Below, in pieces: positions 1 to 8,247 of a stretch of DNA of 64,000 nucleotides. Under the pieces are notes generated by a model. The model worked only from the letters and a program-made list of their open reading frames with translations. It was not told the origin of the DNA and made no database searches. Position 1 is the first letter of the stretch; each line of letters starts with the position of its first letter. The stretch covers positions 124,001 through 188,000 of the forward strand of contig NZ_JAVKPH010000002.1 in assembly GCF_031432425.1 (NCBI RefSeq), in the 5' to 3' direction. This DNA is from Ruixingdingia sedimenti (lineage in GTDB: Bacteria; Pseudomonadota; Alphaproteobacteria; Rhodobacterales; Rhodobacteraceae). A program made the translations under genes and the position numbers.

Positions 1-755
1 CGCAATACGACGCCGAACTGACCCGCCCGGTGATGCAGCGGTTGGAGGCATTGGGCGTGCGGGTGCTGACCGGGGCGCGGGCGGGGGGCATGTCGGCGGA
101 TGGCGCCCTGCGCGTGGCGCTGGCCGACGGGGCAGAGGACATCCTGGCCGACAGGGTGCTTGTCACCGTGGGCCGCAGGCCGCGGACCGCCGAGGCCGGA
201 ATCCGCGAACTCAGGCTCGACATGGACGGCCCGTTCATCCGGGTGGACGACCGCTGCCGCACCTCGATGCGCGGGGTGCTGGCCATCGGGGACGTGACCG
301 GGGAACCGATGCTGGCCCATCGCGCCATGGCGCAGGGCGAGATGGTGGCCGAACTGGTCGCCGGGCACCGGCGCACATGGGACAGGCGCGCGATCCCCGC
401 CGTCTGCTTCACCGACCCCGAAATCGTGTCGGTCGGCCTCGGCCCCGACGAGGCGCGGCTGGCGGGGCATGAGGTGACGGTGGGGATGTTTCCCTTTTCG
501 GCCAATGGCCGCGCGATGACGGCTTTGCGCGAGGACGGGTTCGTCCGCGTCACCGCCCGGGCGGAAACCGGCGAGGTTCTGGGCATCCATGCCGTGGGGG
601 CGGGTGTGTCGGAACTGGCGGCGGGTTTCGCGCTGGCGGTGGAAATGGCCGCGCGCATCGAGGATATCGCCGGCACGATCCACGCCCATCCCACCCGGGG
701 CGAGGCGCTGCACGAAGCGGCGCTGCGCGCGCTCGGCCAGCCGCTGCATATCTGA
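1..755 (+). CDS. Dihydrolipoamide dehydrogenase-like flavoprotein, C-terminal part (5' end outside window)
   Basis: The reading frame is already open at base 3 and ends at 755, so only the last 250 or so residues are seen. The visible part holds the end of the NAD-binding domain (VTVGRRPRT), the second FAD-binding motif (GVLAIGDVTGEPMLAHRAMAQGE) and the C-terminal dimerisation domain ending in HAHPTRGEALHEA. The HxHPT...E pattern carries the catalytic His-Glu pair of the lipoamide dehydrogenase branch of pyridine nucleotide-disulfide oxidoreductases. The E3 component reoxidises dihydrolipoyl groups of 2-oxoacid or acetoin dehydrogenase complexes. Its partners would lie to the left of the window. 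The redox CxxxxC is in the missing N-terminus, so another member of the superfamily is not fully excluded. Confidence 0.85.
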   Translation, partial: QYDAELTRPVMQRLEALGVRVLTGARAGGMSADGALRVALADGAEDILADRVLVTVGRRPRTAEAGIRELRLDMDGPFIRVDDRCRTSMRGVLAIGDVTGEPMLAHRAMAQGEMVAELVAGHRRTWDRRAIPAVCFTDPEIVSVGLGPDEARLAGHEVTVGMFPFSANGRAMTALREDGFVRVTARAETGEVLGIHAVGAGVSELAAGFALAVEMAARIEDIAGTIHAHPTRGEALHEAALRALGQPLHI

Positions 756-839
756 ACGCCGCCGCCCGCCCCATCGGCGGGGGACAGACGCGCCCGGTGC
801 GGCGCGGATGATACCCCGCAAGGATAGGGGGAGGAAAGG

Positions 840-1670
840 ATGCAGGACCTGAACGGCAAGACGGCGGTCGTGACCGGCGCGGGCAGCGGTATCGGCCGGG
901 CGATCGCCCATGCGCTGGCCAAGGCGGGGATGAACGTGGTCGTGGCCGATCTCAACGCCGATACCGCCGCCACCGTCGCGGCAGAGGTCGAGGCGCTCGG
1001 CACCCAGGCGCTGGCGGTGCAGGCGAACGTCGCCGACCACGGATCCGTCGCCGCCATGGCGGATGCGGCCTATGGCCGGTTCGGGTCCGTCGAGGTGCTG
1101 GTGAACAACGCCGGCGTGTCCTGGCGGCCGCTGCGCCCGCTGACGGATGCGACGCTGGCGGACTGGAAGTTCATGTTCGACGTGAACGTCTGGGGCGTCA
1201 TCAACGGGCTCGACGTGTTCCTGCCGCGGATGAAGGCGCAGCCGGGCGAAAAGCACATCGTCAACACCGCCTCGATGGCGGGCGTCTGGCCGGTGAAGGG
1301 CCACACCCCCTACAGCGCCAGCAAATATGCGGTGGTGGGAATCTCGGAAGGCATCGTGAACGACATCGGGGACGAGGGCTTCGGCTGCACCGTCCTGTGC
1401 CCGGCGATGGTGCGCACCAATGTGGTCGCCAATTCCGAATCGCAGCGCCCGGCCGGCGAAAAGGGCGAGGGGCGCGTGTTCAAGGAGATGGTGGACGAGC
1501 GGATGAAGAAGCTGGTCGACGAATATATCGACGCCGCCGCCGTGGGCGAGATGGTGCGCGACGCGATCCAGCGCAACCAGCTTTACCTGCACACCCACGC
1601 CATCGCGCCCGAGGACATCGCCGCGCGCACCGATCTGGTCTATGGGCCGGCGAGCTATGGCCGCGCCTGA
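840..1670 (+). CDS. Short-chain dehydrogenase/reductase (SDR)
   Basis: A 276-residue classical SDR. Near the N-terminus it has the cofactor motif TGAGSGIGRAI, followed by NNAG at the end of strand beta-4 and the catalytic YSASK with a Ser-containing stretch (NTASMAG) upstream. The acidic residue after beta-2 (VVADLNAD) suggests NAD(H) preference. The length is slightly above the usual 250 because of an extended substrate loop (roughly residues 190-225). A GGGGAGGAAAGG ribosome site lies just before the ATG. Its end overlaps the start of the next alcohol dehydrogenase gene, so the two are probably co-translated and may act on successive alcohol or ketone intermediates. The substrate cannot be read from sequence. 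Confidence 0.9.
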   Translation: MQDLNGKTAVVTGAGSGIGRAIAHALAKAGMNVVVADLNADTAATVAAEVEALGTQALAVQANVADHGSVAAMADAAYGRFGSVEVLVNNAGVSWRPLRPLTDATLADWKFMFDVNVWGVINGLDVFLPRMKAQPGEKHIVNTASMAGVWPVKGHTPYSASKYAVVGISEGIVNDIGDEGFGCTVLCPAMVRTNVVANSESQRPAGEKGEGRVFKEMVDERMKKLVDEYIDAAAVGEMVRDAIQRNQLYLHTHAIAPEDIAARTDLVYGPASYGRA

Positions 1671-2760
1671 CCCCGCCACGGCGCGCGCCGCCGTCTACGA
1701 AGGCCCCGGGCGGCTGACCGTCCGGGACTTTCCGCTGCCCGAACTCGGCCCCGGCGACATGCTGGTGGCGGTGGAACTGGCGGGCGTGGACGGCAGCGAG
1801 GTGCACATGTTCCGCGGCGAGATCGCGGCCATCGACGCCATCGCCCCGGTGGTCTTCGGCGACGAGATCCTGGGCCGGGTGCAGGCCATCGGGGCGCAGG
1901 CCGCCGCGCGCCGCGGGCTGAAGCCCGGCGACCGGGTGGTGGTCGAGGCGCGCTGGCCCTGCGCCGACTGCCGCCCCTGCCGCGAGGGGAACTATTACCT
2001 GTGCGATCACAGGTGGGAAAAGGGCGGCTACGGCTGGATGCGCGCCGATGCCCCGCCGCATCTGTGGGGCGGCTATGCCACCCATGTCTTCGTGCCCGCG
2101 GATGCGCTGGTCTATCCGGTGGATGCCGACCTGCCGGCCGAAACCGCGCTGGTCGCCTGTTCGGTGCTGGCCAATTCCATCTACTGGACCCGCACGGCCG
2201 GGATCGGCCTCGGCGATCCGGTGGCGGTGATCGGGCCGGGGCCGCAGGGCATCGGCGCGGCGCTGGTCGCGCAGCTGCGCGGGGCCGATGTGGTGCTGGC
2301 GGGCCTGCCGCGCGATGCCGCCCGGCTGGCGCTGGCGCGGGACCTCGGCGTGACGCGCACGGTGGTGCTGGACGGCGGCGACGGCGCGGCGCAACTGCGC
2401 GCAGCACTCGGCCAGGACCCGGCGGTGGTGATCGAGACCGCGGGGGCGCAGCCCGCCAAGGACCTTGCGCTGGCCGCGGTGCGCACCGGGGGCAGGGTGG
2501 TGAACTGTTCCGTCCCGCCCGGGCCGCTGAGCGTCGATTTCACCGCCGTGCTGCTGAAACAGGTGACGATGCAAAGCCCGCTGGCCCATCCCCATACCGT
2601 GCCCGAGGCGCTGCGGCTCGGCCAGGTGCTGCGCGCGCGGGGGCAGGATGTGGGGCGGATGGTCAGCCATGTGTTCGCGCTGGATCAGGCCGAAGAGGCC
2701 GTGCGCACCGCCGGTTACGAAACCCCCGAATCGCCCGTCAAGGTGGCGATCCGGCCCTGA
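1657..2760 (+). CDS. Zinc-dependent medium-chain alcohol dehydrogenase
   Basis: About 367 residues starting at MAAPDPATAR; an earlier in-frame ATG at 1642 is less likely. The GroES-like N-terminal domain contains the structural-zinc cysteine cluster CADCRPCREGNYYLC. The Rossmann domain contains AVIGPGPQGIGAAL (a GxGxxG variant) near residue 190. It oxidises an alcohol, or reduces an aldehyde or ketone, with NAD(P). The usual catalytic-zinc Cys around residue 40 appears to be replaced in the VELAGVDGSEVHMFRG segment, as in sorbitol/threonine dehydrogenase-like subfamilies with variant ligands. It overlaps the preceding SDR by 14 bases and is followed closely by a TRAP binding-protein gene, so all three look like one operon. 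Confidence 0.85.
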   Translation: MAAPDPATARAAVYEGPGRLTVRDFPLPELGPGDMLVAVELAGVDGSEVHMFRGEIAAIDAIAPVVFGDEILGRVQAIGAQAAARRGLKPGDRVVVEARWPCADCRPCREGNYYLCDHRWEKGGYGWMRADAPPHLWGGYATHVFVPADALVYPVDADLPAETALVACSVLANSIYWTRTAGIGLGDPVAVIGPGPQGIGAALVAQLRGADVVLAGLPRDAARLALARDLGVTRTVVLDGGDGAAQLRAALGQDPAVVIETAGAQPAKDLALAAVRTGGRVVNCSVPPGPLSVDFTAVLLKQVTMQSPLAHPHTVPEALRLGQVLRARGQDVGRMVSHVFALDQAEEAVRTAGYETPESPVKVAIRP

Positions 2761-2783
2761 CGATCAACGGAGGAGAAACGAGG

Positions 2784-3818
2784 ATGATGTTGAAGAAACT
2801 GGGCGTCGTCGGCGCGCTTGCGGGGGTCTGCTTCACGGCGGCCTCGGCGATGGCCGAAACCGTGACGATCAAGTATTCCAACTGGATGCCCGCGAACTAT
2901 TTCGCCTGGACCGACGTGATCCAGCCCTGGTTCGCGGAAATCGAGCAGGTGACCGAGGGCCGCGTCAAGATCGACATCCTGCCCAAGGTCGTGGGCACCG
3001 CCGCAAGCCAGTTCGACGTGGTGCGCGACGGGCTGGCCGACATGGCGTGGTTCACCGCCGGCTTCACCCCCGGGCGCTTCCCGGTGTCGGAATTCGCGGA
3101 CTTGCCGCTGGTCAGCAACTCTGCCAGCATCCACGCGCCGATCTATGACCGCGTGTACCGCAAGCATCTGGCCGATTTCAACGAATACGAAGGCACGCAG
3201 GTCCTGACGATCTTCCCGATCTCGCCCTCGCAGATGTTCATCCGCGGCAAGACGGTGAAGACGCTCGAGGATCTCAGGGGGCTCAAGTTCCGCTCGCCCG
3301 GCAATACGGTGATCGCGGCGGTGGAGCTTCTGGGCGGCGTGCCGATCACCAAGGCGCCGACCGAAGCCTATGAAATGCTGTCCTCGGGCGCGATCGACGG
3401 GCAGATCACGCCCGGCAGTTCGGTCGTCGGCTTCAACCAGGTCGACCTGACCGACAGCGCCTATCTGCTGCCCGGCGGGCTGTCGAACGCGATCTGCATG
3501 ATCCTGATCAACGATGCGGTCTGGGCCAGGATCTCGGAAGCCGACCGCGCCGCGATCCAGGCCATTTCGCAGGACAAGCTGGCGGCCAAGTTCGGCGCGG
3601 CCTGGGAAAACAAGGACAAGGAGGCGCTGGAGGTCCTGTCGGCGAACCCGAAATACACCATCGTCGAGGCCACGGACGAGGATGTCGCGAAACTGCGCGA
3701 AATTCTGAAGCCGCTGGAAGAAGCCTGGGTGAAGCGCGCCAAGGAAAAGGGCTTCGCCAACCCCGAGGCGATCCTGGCCGACTATCGCGCGCAACTGGCC
3801 GAAGCGCAGCCGAAGTGA
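2784..3818 (+). CDS. TRAP transporter solute-binding protein, DctP family
   Basis: A 344-residue periplasmic binding protein with a Sec signal peptide (MMLKKLGVVGALAGV, cleavage likely after ASAMA near residue 24). The mature part begins ETVTIKYSNWMP and has the family's conserved Arg in GLKFRSPGN (about residue 170), which in DctP proteins grips the substrate carboxylate. A strong GGAGGAGAAACGAGG ribosome site precedes the ATG. It would deliver an organic acid to a DctQM membrane pair, but no such genes are in this window. It is closely similar to the binding protein encoded at 12065-13090; the two share TEGRVKI-LPKVVG and TPGRFP segments. It is the last gene of its transcript, as a terminator follows. 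Confidence 0.93.
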   Translation: MMLKKLGVVGALAGVCFTAASAMAETVTIKYSNWMPANYFAWTDVIQPWFAEIEQVTEGRVKIDILPKVVGTAASQFDVVRDGLADMAWFTAGFTPGRFPVSEFADLPLVSNSASIHAPIYDRVYRKHLADFNEYEGTQVLTIFPISPSQMFIRGKTVKTLEDLRGLKFRSPGNTVIAAVELLGGVPITKAPTEAYEMLSSGAIDGQITPGSSVVGFNQVDLTDSAYLLPGGLSNAICMILINDAVWARISEADRAAIQAISQDKLAAKFGAAWENKDKEALEVLSANPKYTIVEATDEDVAKLREILKPLEEAWVKRAKEKGFANPEAILADYRAQLAEAQPK

Positions 3819-3843
3819 GCTGCCCCTGACGGGCGGAAAACCG

Positions 3844-3873
3844 CGCGGCATCCCCCCGGGGTGCCGCGTTTTT
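3844..3873 (+). terminator. Rho-independent terminator after the TRAP binding-protein gene
   Basis: The left arm CGCGGCATCCC (3844-3854) pairs with GGGGTGCCGCG (3858-3868) around a CCC loop, with one T-G wobble. TTTTT follows directly. It lies 25 bases after the stop of the binding-protein gene. Confidence 0.85.
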
Positions 3874-3910
3874 CGTTCCGGGCAGCCGGCGGAAGGCTTG
3901 GGGATTGGTC

Positions 3911-4170
3911 TTCACACCACCGTTGGGCCGGGCGGGATCGGGAAACGCACCGCGTTTCCCCCGCCCGTCGCGCGGCGGTGCCGTGAGAGACGGAAATGCC
4001 GGGAATAATGGGTAGGCCAGCGCCCGCCCCGGCGGGCGAGTAGCGCCCGCCATGGGCGGGGCGGGCGCTGGCCGGGGGCTTTGGGCCCCCGGCCGGGGCA
4101 ACGCGATCTGCATCGCGGTGGCGAAGGCACGCGCCTTCGCCAGACAGAGCGGCAGTGCGGAATACCGATC
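3911..4170 (+). repeat. Dispersed structured repeat family 1, copy A
   Basis: This fills most of the 363-base gap between convergent genes ending at 3818 and 4182. It has four ordered hairpin modules. (1) GGAAACGC (3941-3948) pairs with GCGTTTCC (3952-3959), flanked by GGGCGG and CCGCCC. (2) A perfect 15-bp outer stem, 4016-4030 with 4058-4072, encloses an inner GGCGGGCG/CGCCCGCC stem (4031-4038 with 4044-4051). (3) GCCGGGGGC (4071-4079) pairs with GCCCCCGGC (4085-4093) around TTTGG. (4) GGCGAAGGC (4120-4128) pairs with GCCTTCGCC (4133-4141) around ACGC. The same modules recur in the same order elsewhere in the window. No credible ORF is present. Confidence 0.93.
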
Positions 4171-4181
4171 CCGCGCCGCGC

Positions 4182-4607
4182 CTACATCTTCACCCCGGGC
4201 AGGCGCGCGGCCTGGCGTATCCAGTCGGCCAGTCGGGCCTCATCCACCGCCTCGCCCTCGGGGATATGCAGATAGCGCACCTCGGGTTGTTTCGACGGCT
4301 CGGGCGGCGGCGGGTCCAGCAGGGCGCCGCGGAAGAAGGCGACCTTGATATAGCGGGTCATGCAGTGGAAGCTGAGGAACCAGCCGTCATCCTCCGCGCC
4401 GTAGAGGGGCGAGTTCCACTTCACCGCCTTGCGCACGCCGGGCAGGGTTTCGGTCACGATGCGGTCGATGTCCTGCCCCACGGCCTGTTTCCAGCCCGGC
4501 ATGGCGGCGATATAGGCGCGCACCGGCGCCTCGCCGTATCCCTTGGGGATCTGCGGGTTGCCGCCCGACAGCAGCCGCGGTGCGCCTTCGGTCCTGCGTT
4601 CGGCCAT
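4182..4607 (-). CDS. DUF1801 domain protein (YdhG-like)
   Basis: About 141 residues. I chose the ATG at 4607 because GGAGGG lies 5-6 bases upstream; an ATG at 4619 would overlap that ribosome site. The core VRAYIAAMPGWKQAVGQDIDRIV...VRKAVKWNSPLYG and the segment GWFLSFHCMTRYIKVAFFRGALLDP are typical of DUF1801, a small alpha/beta family structurally related to iron-chaperone-like folds and of no established enzymatic role. The gene is monocistronic: repeat copy A lies downstream, and the divergent P450 gene starts about 150 bases upstream. Function unknown. Confidence 0.82.
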   Translation of the reverse strand: MAERRTEGAPRLLSGGNPQIPKGYGEAPVRAYIAAMPGWKQAVGQDIDRIVTETLPGVRKAVKWNSPLYGAEDDGWFLSFHCMTRYIKVAFFRGALLDPPPPEPSKQPEVRYLHIPEGEAVDEARLADWIRQAARLPGVKM

Positions 4608-4752
4608 GGGGCCCTCCATCCATCCAGCATATCACAGCCGCGTACCCTAGGGCAGGTACAGATTCGCCCCGCAGCCGCAGGCATCCTTTCCGCAGAAGAA
4701 CCCGGCCCCGCCGCGGTTCCGCCGGCCCCGGACAGGGGCAAGGGAGGATGCC

Positions 4753-5955
4753 ATGCCAGACGACATGTTGACCGGGGCCCCCGTGCTCGACCTCGATCCC
4801 TATGCGCTCGACACACTGCGCGAACCCTGGGGGTTCCATGCCGCGCTGCGCGATACCGGGCCGGTGGTCTGGATCCCGAAATACGACATGTACGCCGTCG
4901 GCCGGCATGACGAATTGCGGCAGGTGATGTCGGACTACCGCCGTTTCACCACCACCGGCGGCATCGGCATGTCCGATATCCGCAAGCCCGGCGCCTGGCG
5001 GTCCCCGAGCCCGATCACCGAACTGGACCCGCCCGCCCATACCCCGGTGCGCGCGGCGATGAACCGGATCCTGTCGCCCCTCATCATCCGCCAGTGGCGC
5101 GAGGTGTTCACCCAAAAGGCCGAGGCGCTGGCCGACCGCGTGGTGGAGGCAGGCGAGGTCGATGCGGTGAAGGACATCGCCGAAGCCTTCGTCCTCGACG
5201 CCTTCCTGACGGTCCTCGGGGTGGATTTCTCGCCCGAGGAATTCCTCGTCATCGGCGACATGAACTTCAACCAGCAGGGGCCCAAGAATGCCCTGTTCGA
5301 GGAGTCCATGCGCCAGGCCGAACCGATCATGGCGCGCTATCAGGCGGCGATCCAACGGGAAAACATCCTCCCCGGCGGCTTTGCCGAACAGATCTTGCTG
5401 GCCGAGGACCGCGGCGAATTCGCCCCCGGCACCGGGCCGTTGCAGGTGCGGTCCTTCCTGCGCGCGGGCGTGGACACGACGATTTCCGGCATCGGCCACG
5501 CGCTCCATTACCTCGCGCGCGACCCCGCGCAATGGGCGGCGCTGCGGGCCGACCCGGGCAAGGCGAAACCGGCGTTCGAAGAGGCGATCCGGCTGGAAAG
5601 CCCGGCCGCGAACCTGTTCCGCACCACGGTGGATGCGGGGGCGGAAATCAGCGGCCTGCACCTGAAGGGCGCGACCAAGGTGGCGATGTTCATGGGCGCG
5701 GCCAACCGCGACCCCCGCGCCTGGGACGACCCCGACCGTTTCGACATCGACCGCAACCCGGCGGGCAAGCATGTGGCACTCGGCGCGGGCGATCACATCT
5801 GCCTTGGCCAGAACATCGCGCGGCTGGAGGCGGAATGCATCCTTTCCGCCCTCGCCCGGCGGATCGACCGTCTGGAACTGACCGGCACGCCGGAAATCCG
5901 GCTGGTCAACACCTTGCGGACATTGAAGAACCTGCCCTTGCGGCTGGTGGCATAG
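4753..5955 (+). CDS. Cytochrome P450, CYP199-like
   Basis: A 400-residue soluble bacterial P450. Visible are the I-helix AGVDTT (residues 238-243), ExxR (E277-R280) and the heme-ligand loop ALGAGDHICLG with Cys350. Its overall pattern (GIGMSDIRKP near residue 70, ELDPPAHTPVR near 90, NTLRTLKNLP at the C-terminus) recalls the CYP199 family, whose characterised members O-demethylate 4-methoxybenzoate-type aromatic acids; that assignment is by recollection of the family. The conserved Phe seven residues before the heme Cys is Leu343 here, which is unusual. No ferredoxin or ferredoxin reductase gene is nearby, so redox partners must come from elsewhere. It starts the operon that continues with an epimerase 9 bases downstream. 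Confidence 0.9.
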   Translation: MPDDMLTGAPVLDLDPYALDTLREPWGFHAALRDTGPVVWIPKYDMYAVGRHDELRQVMSDYRRFTTTGGIGMSDIRKPGAWRSPSPITELDPPAHTPVRAAMNRILSPLIIRQWREVFTQKAEALADRVVEAGEVDAVKDIAEAFVLDAFLTVLGVDFSPEEFLVIGDMNFNQQGPKNALFEESMRQAEPIMARYQAAIQRENILPGGFAEQILLAEDRGEFAPGTGPLQVRSFLRAGVDTTISGIGHALHYLARDPAQWAALRADPGKAKPAFEEAIRLESPAANLFRTTVDAGAEISGLHLKGATKVAMFMGAANRDPRAWDDPDRFDIDRNPAGKHVALGAGDHICLGQNIARLEAECILSALARRIDRLELTGTPEIRLVNTLRTLKNLPLRLVA

Positions 5956-5964
5956 GGGGCGGGC

Positions 5965-6918
5965 ATGCCGGTACTGGTGACGGGGGCCGCGGGCCTCATC
6001 GGGCGGTTCGTGGTGCGCGAACTGATCCTGCGCGGCGAACGGGTGGTCAGCGTCGACGTGACGCCCCCGGCCACGGTCCGCGACAGCGAGACGTTCGAGC
6101 GCGCGGATATCGGCGATGCGCTGACCTGGATGCGGCTCTTGCGCGCGCATGAGCCCAAGGCGGTGATCCATCTGGGCGCGATGATCACCCACAACAGCCA
6201 CCACAACCCCATCGAGGCGCTGCGCGTCAACGTCATGGGCACGGGCTTTCTGTTCGAGGCCGCGCGGCTGACCCACCAGCCCCGGCTGGTCTATGCCAGT
6301 TCTGTCGGCGTCTACGGCCCGCCGGAACTCTACCCCGAGGTGGTGACAGAGGATTCGCCGGTGATGCCCGGCATGATCTACGGTGCCACCAAGGCGATGA
6401 ACGAGGCGACGGCGGCGCATTACCTGCGCGCCTATGGCATGCGCTCGGTCGGGCTGCGGCCCACCTTCGCCTATGGGCCGGGGCGCTATGTCGGCGCGCT
6501 CGGCCAGATCAACCTCGCGATGCGCAACGCGGTGACGGGCCGCCCGGTGCACTGGCATCAGGTCTGGACCGACGATTGCGTGCACAACCCGCTGCATGTG
6601 ACGGATATCGCCAAGTTCTTCGTGCAGGCCGCCATCGGCCCCGAACTGCCGCGGCAGATCTACAATGTCGGCGGCACGGAAACCCTGTCCGAGGCCGAGA
6701 TCTACGACATCATCCTGCGCGAGGCCCCCGGCCATGGACCGTTCGAAAAGGCGGCGGTGCCGGTGGAATATCTGGTCGCCTACAAACAGGCCGATTGTTC
6801 GCGGTTCCTCGACGATTCCGGGATCGTGCCGGAATTGTCCTTTGCCGATGCGATGCACTGGACCCGCCGCTACTACACCGACCCCGCCTTCCGCACCGAA
6901 ATCGACGGCAACCGCTAG
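5965..6918 (+). CDS. NAD-dependent epimerase/dehydratase (extended SDR)
   Basis: A 317-residue extended SDR with TGAAGLIG at the N-terminus, NAD-ribose-binding Asp in VSVDVTPP, the YASSVGVYG segment and catalytic YGATK (about residue 140). The family acts on nucleotide sugars, but many catabolic members oxidise or reduce other substrates. Its position between a P450 gene and a TIM-barrel isomerase gene favours a catabolic role over cell-envelope sugar synthesis; that is inference. It starts 9 bases after the P450 stop and is read in the same operon. Confidence 0.85.
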   Translation: MPVLVTGAAGLIGRFVVRELILRGERVVSVDVTPPATVRDSETFERADIGDALTWMRLLRAHEPKAVIHLGAMITHNSHHNPIEALRVNVMGTGFLFEAARLTHQPRLVYASSVGVYGPPELYPEVVTEDSPVMPGMIYGATKAMNEATAAHYLRAYGMRSVGLRPTFAYGPGRYVGALGQINLAMRNAVTGRPVHWHQVWTDDCVHNPLHVTDIAKFFVQAAIGPELPRQIYNVGGTETLSEAEIYDIILREAPGHGPFEKAAVPVEYLVAYKQADCSRFLDDSGIVPELSFADAMHWTRRYYTDPAFRTEIDGNR

Positions 6919-6944
6919 ACCGGCGGCCCCTGAAGGAGACCCCC

Positions 6945-7748
6945 ATGCGCCCCATCAGCCTCGAATTCCTCACCGCCTCCGAAGTGCCCTCTGCCAGAAT
7001 GATCGAACTGGCGGCCGAACACGGCTGTTCCCATGTCGGCCTGCTGGTGCAGCCGATGCGGCCCTTTCCCTTCTTCGACCTTCTGGGCGACACCAGGGCC
7101 CGGCGGGAAACGCGCAACGCGCTGGCGGCCAACGGCATCAAGCTCGACGTGACCGATGCCTTCAACATCCAGCCGGAAACCGACCCCGAAATCTTCCGCC
7201 CGGCGATGGAAAGCAGCGCCTATCTGGGCGCCGACTGGATCAACGTGCTGGCCCGCGACCCCGACGAATCGCGGCTGATGGACAGCTTTGGCGACACCTG
7301 CCGCATCGCGCGCGAATACGGGCTGAAGGTCTCGACCGAGATCAGCCGCCGCTTCGCCCATGACACGCTGACCAACACGGTGCGGTTCCTCAAGGAACTG
7401 GGCGACCCCGAGGCGCGCATCACGCTTGATTCCATGCATTTCTTCCGCCATGTCGGCACGATGGCGGAAATGCGCGCACATCTCGACTGGATCTGCCGGG
7501 TGCAGCTGTGCGACGGCGCGGGCGACATTCCGCCCGAACAGCAACTGCACGAGGCCCGCAGCGCCCGCCTGCCGCCCGGCGACGGCATCTTTCCCTTGCA
7601 GGATTTCGTGGATGTCCTGCCCCCCGGCATGGTGATCGGGGTGGAAATCCCGAACATCCACATGACGCTGGAAGACCGGCTGACGCGATCGCTCGCCCAG
7701 ACCCGGGCGATGATCGAAAAGGCCGACCGCAAGGCCGGCCGCAACTGA
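6945..7748 (+). CDS. Sugar phosphate isomerase/epimerase-like TIM-barrel protein
   Basis: About 267 residues from the ATG at 6945, which is preceded by GAAGGAG. The sequence runs MRPISLEFLTASEVPSARMIELAAEHGCSHVGLL, then VSTEISRRFAHDTL, ITLDSMHFFRHVG, VQLCDGAGDI and IGVEIPN. This spacing of Glu, Asp/His and Glu metal ligands on successive beta strands is that of the xylose isomerase-like AP-endonuclease 2 superfamily. Members isomerise or epimerise sugars, or dehydrate hydroxy acids such as dehydroshikimate; the substrate here is unknown. It is the third gene of the P450-led operon. Confidence 0.8.
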   Translation: MRPISLEFLTASEVPSARMIELAAEHGCSHVGLLVQPMRPFPFFDLLGDTRARRETRNALAANGIKLDVTDAFNIQPETDPEIFRPAMESSAYLGADWINVLARDPDESRLMDSFGDTCRIAREYGLKVSTEISRRFAHDTLTNTVRFLKELGDPEARITLDSMHFFRHVGTMAEMRAHLDWICRVQLCDGAGDIPPEQQLHEARSARLPPGDGIFPLQDFVDVLPPGMVIGVEIPNIHMTLEDRLTRSLAQTRAMIEKADRKAGRN

Positions 7749-7762
7749 CAGAGGATCCCGCA

Positions 7763-8146
7763 ATGACCGACAGCCTGCACAGCGAAGTCGCCGCCGCCGC
7801 CACCGCCCGCACCGACGCCACCCGGCGCGGCGACATCGCGGCGCTGGCCGATCTGCTGCACGACGACCTGCATTATATCCACTCCTCCGCCCGGGTGGAC
7901 GGCAAGCAGAGCCATATCGACAGCATCGGCAGCGGCCATATCACCTACCACAGCTTCACGCCCACCGAACTGCGCTTCATCACGCTGAACGAGGGCGCGG
8001 TGATCCGCACCGGGGTGATGGAGATCGCGGTGACGGTGGGGGGCGTGGACAAGGTGCTCGACAACCGGTTCATCGAAACCTGGGTCCGTTCGGGCCCCGG
8101 CTGGCGGATGACCTCGTGGCAGTCGACGCCGCGCCCCAAGGGCTGA
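7763..8146 (+). CDS. SnoaL-like/NTF2-fold protein (DUF4440 type)
   Basis: About 127 residues, starting at MTDSLHSEV behind a GAGGATCC ribosome site. The cone-shaped NTF2-like fold is suggested by the alternating pattern DIAALADLLHDDLHYIHSSARVDGK and ending FIETWVRSGPGWRMTSWQS. Proteins of this type are small isomerases, hydrolases or ligand-binding pockets that often accompany ring-modifying enzymes. It lies 14 bases after the TIM-barrel gene and about 100 bases before the dioxygenase gene. Catalytic function cannot be assigned. Confidence 0.8.
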   Translation: MTDSLHSEVAAAATARTDATRRGDIAALADLLHDDLHYIHSSARVDGKQSHIDSIGSGHITYHSFTPTELRFITLNEGAVIRTGVMEIAVTVGGVDKVLDNRFIETWVRSGPGWRMTSWQSTPRPKG

Positions 8147-8247
8147 TGTCCCAAGCCGCGGGGACCGACGCCAGCCCCGCGCGCGTTCATGCTGGCGCAA
8201 ACCCCGCCGCGGGCCGCCCGCGCCGGAACAGCCGGGAGGATCCCCAG

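Noticed and set aside
3912..4348. Several short open frames across repeat copy A, on both strands
   Set aside because: They are translations of structured repeat DNA; equivalent frames in the other copies are not conserved as protein.
4387..6858. Minus-strand frame of over 800 codons opposite the P450 and epimerase genes
   Set aside because: Shadow frame; both plus-strand genes carry complete family motifs.
8147..8247. Possible extension of the dioxygenase protein upstream to 8116
   Set aside because: The extended N-terminus is Pro/Ala/Arg-rich, overlaps the previous gene and lacks a ribosome site; GGGAGGA precedes the ATG at 8248.
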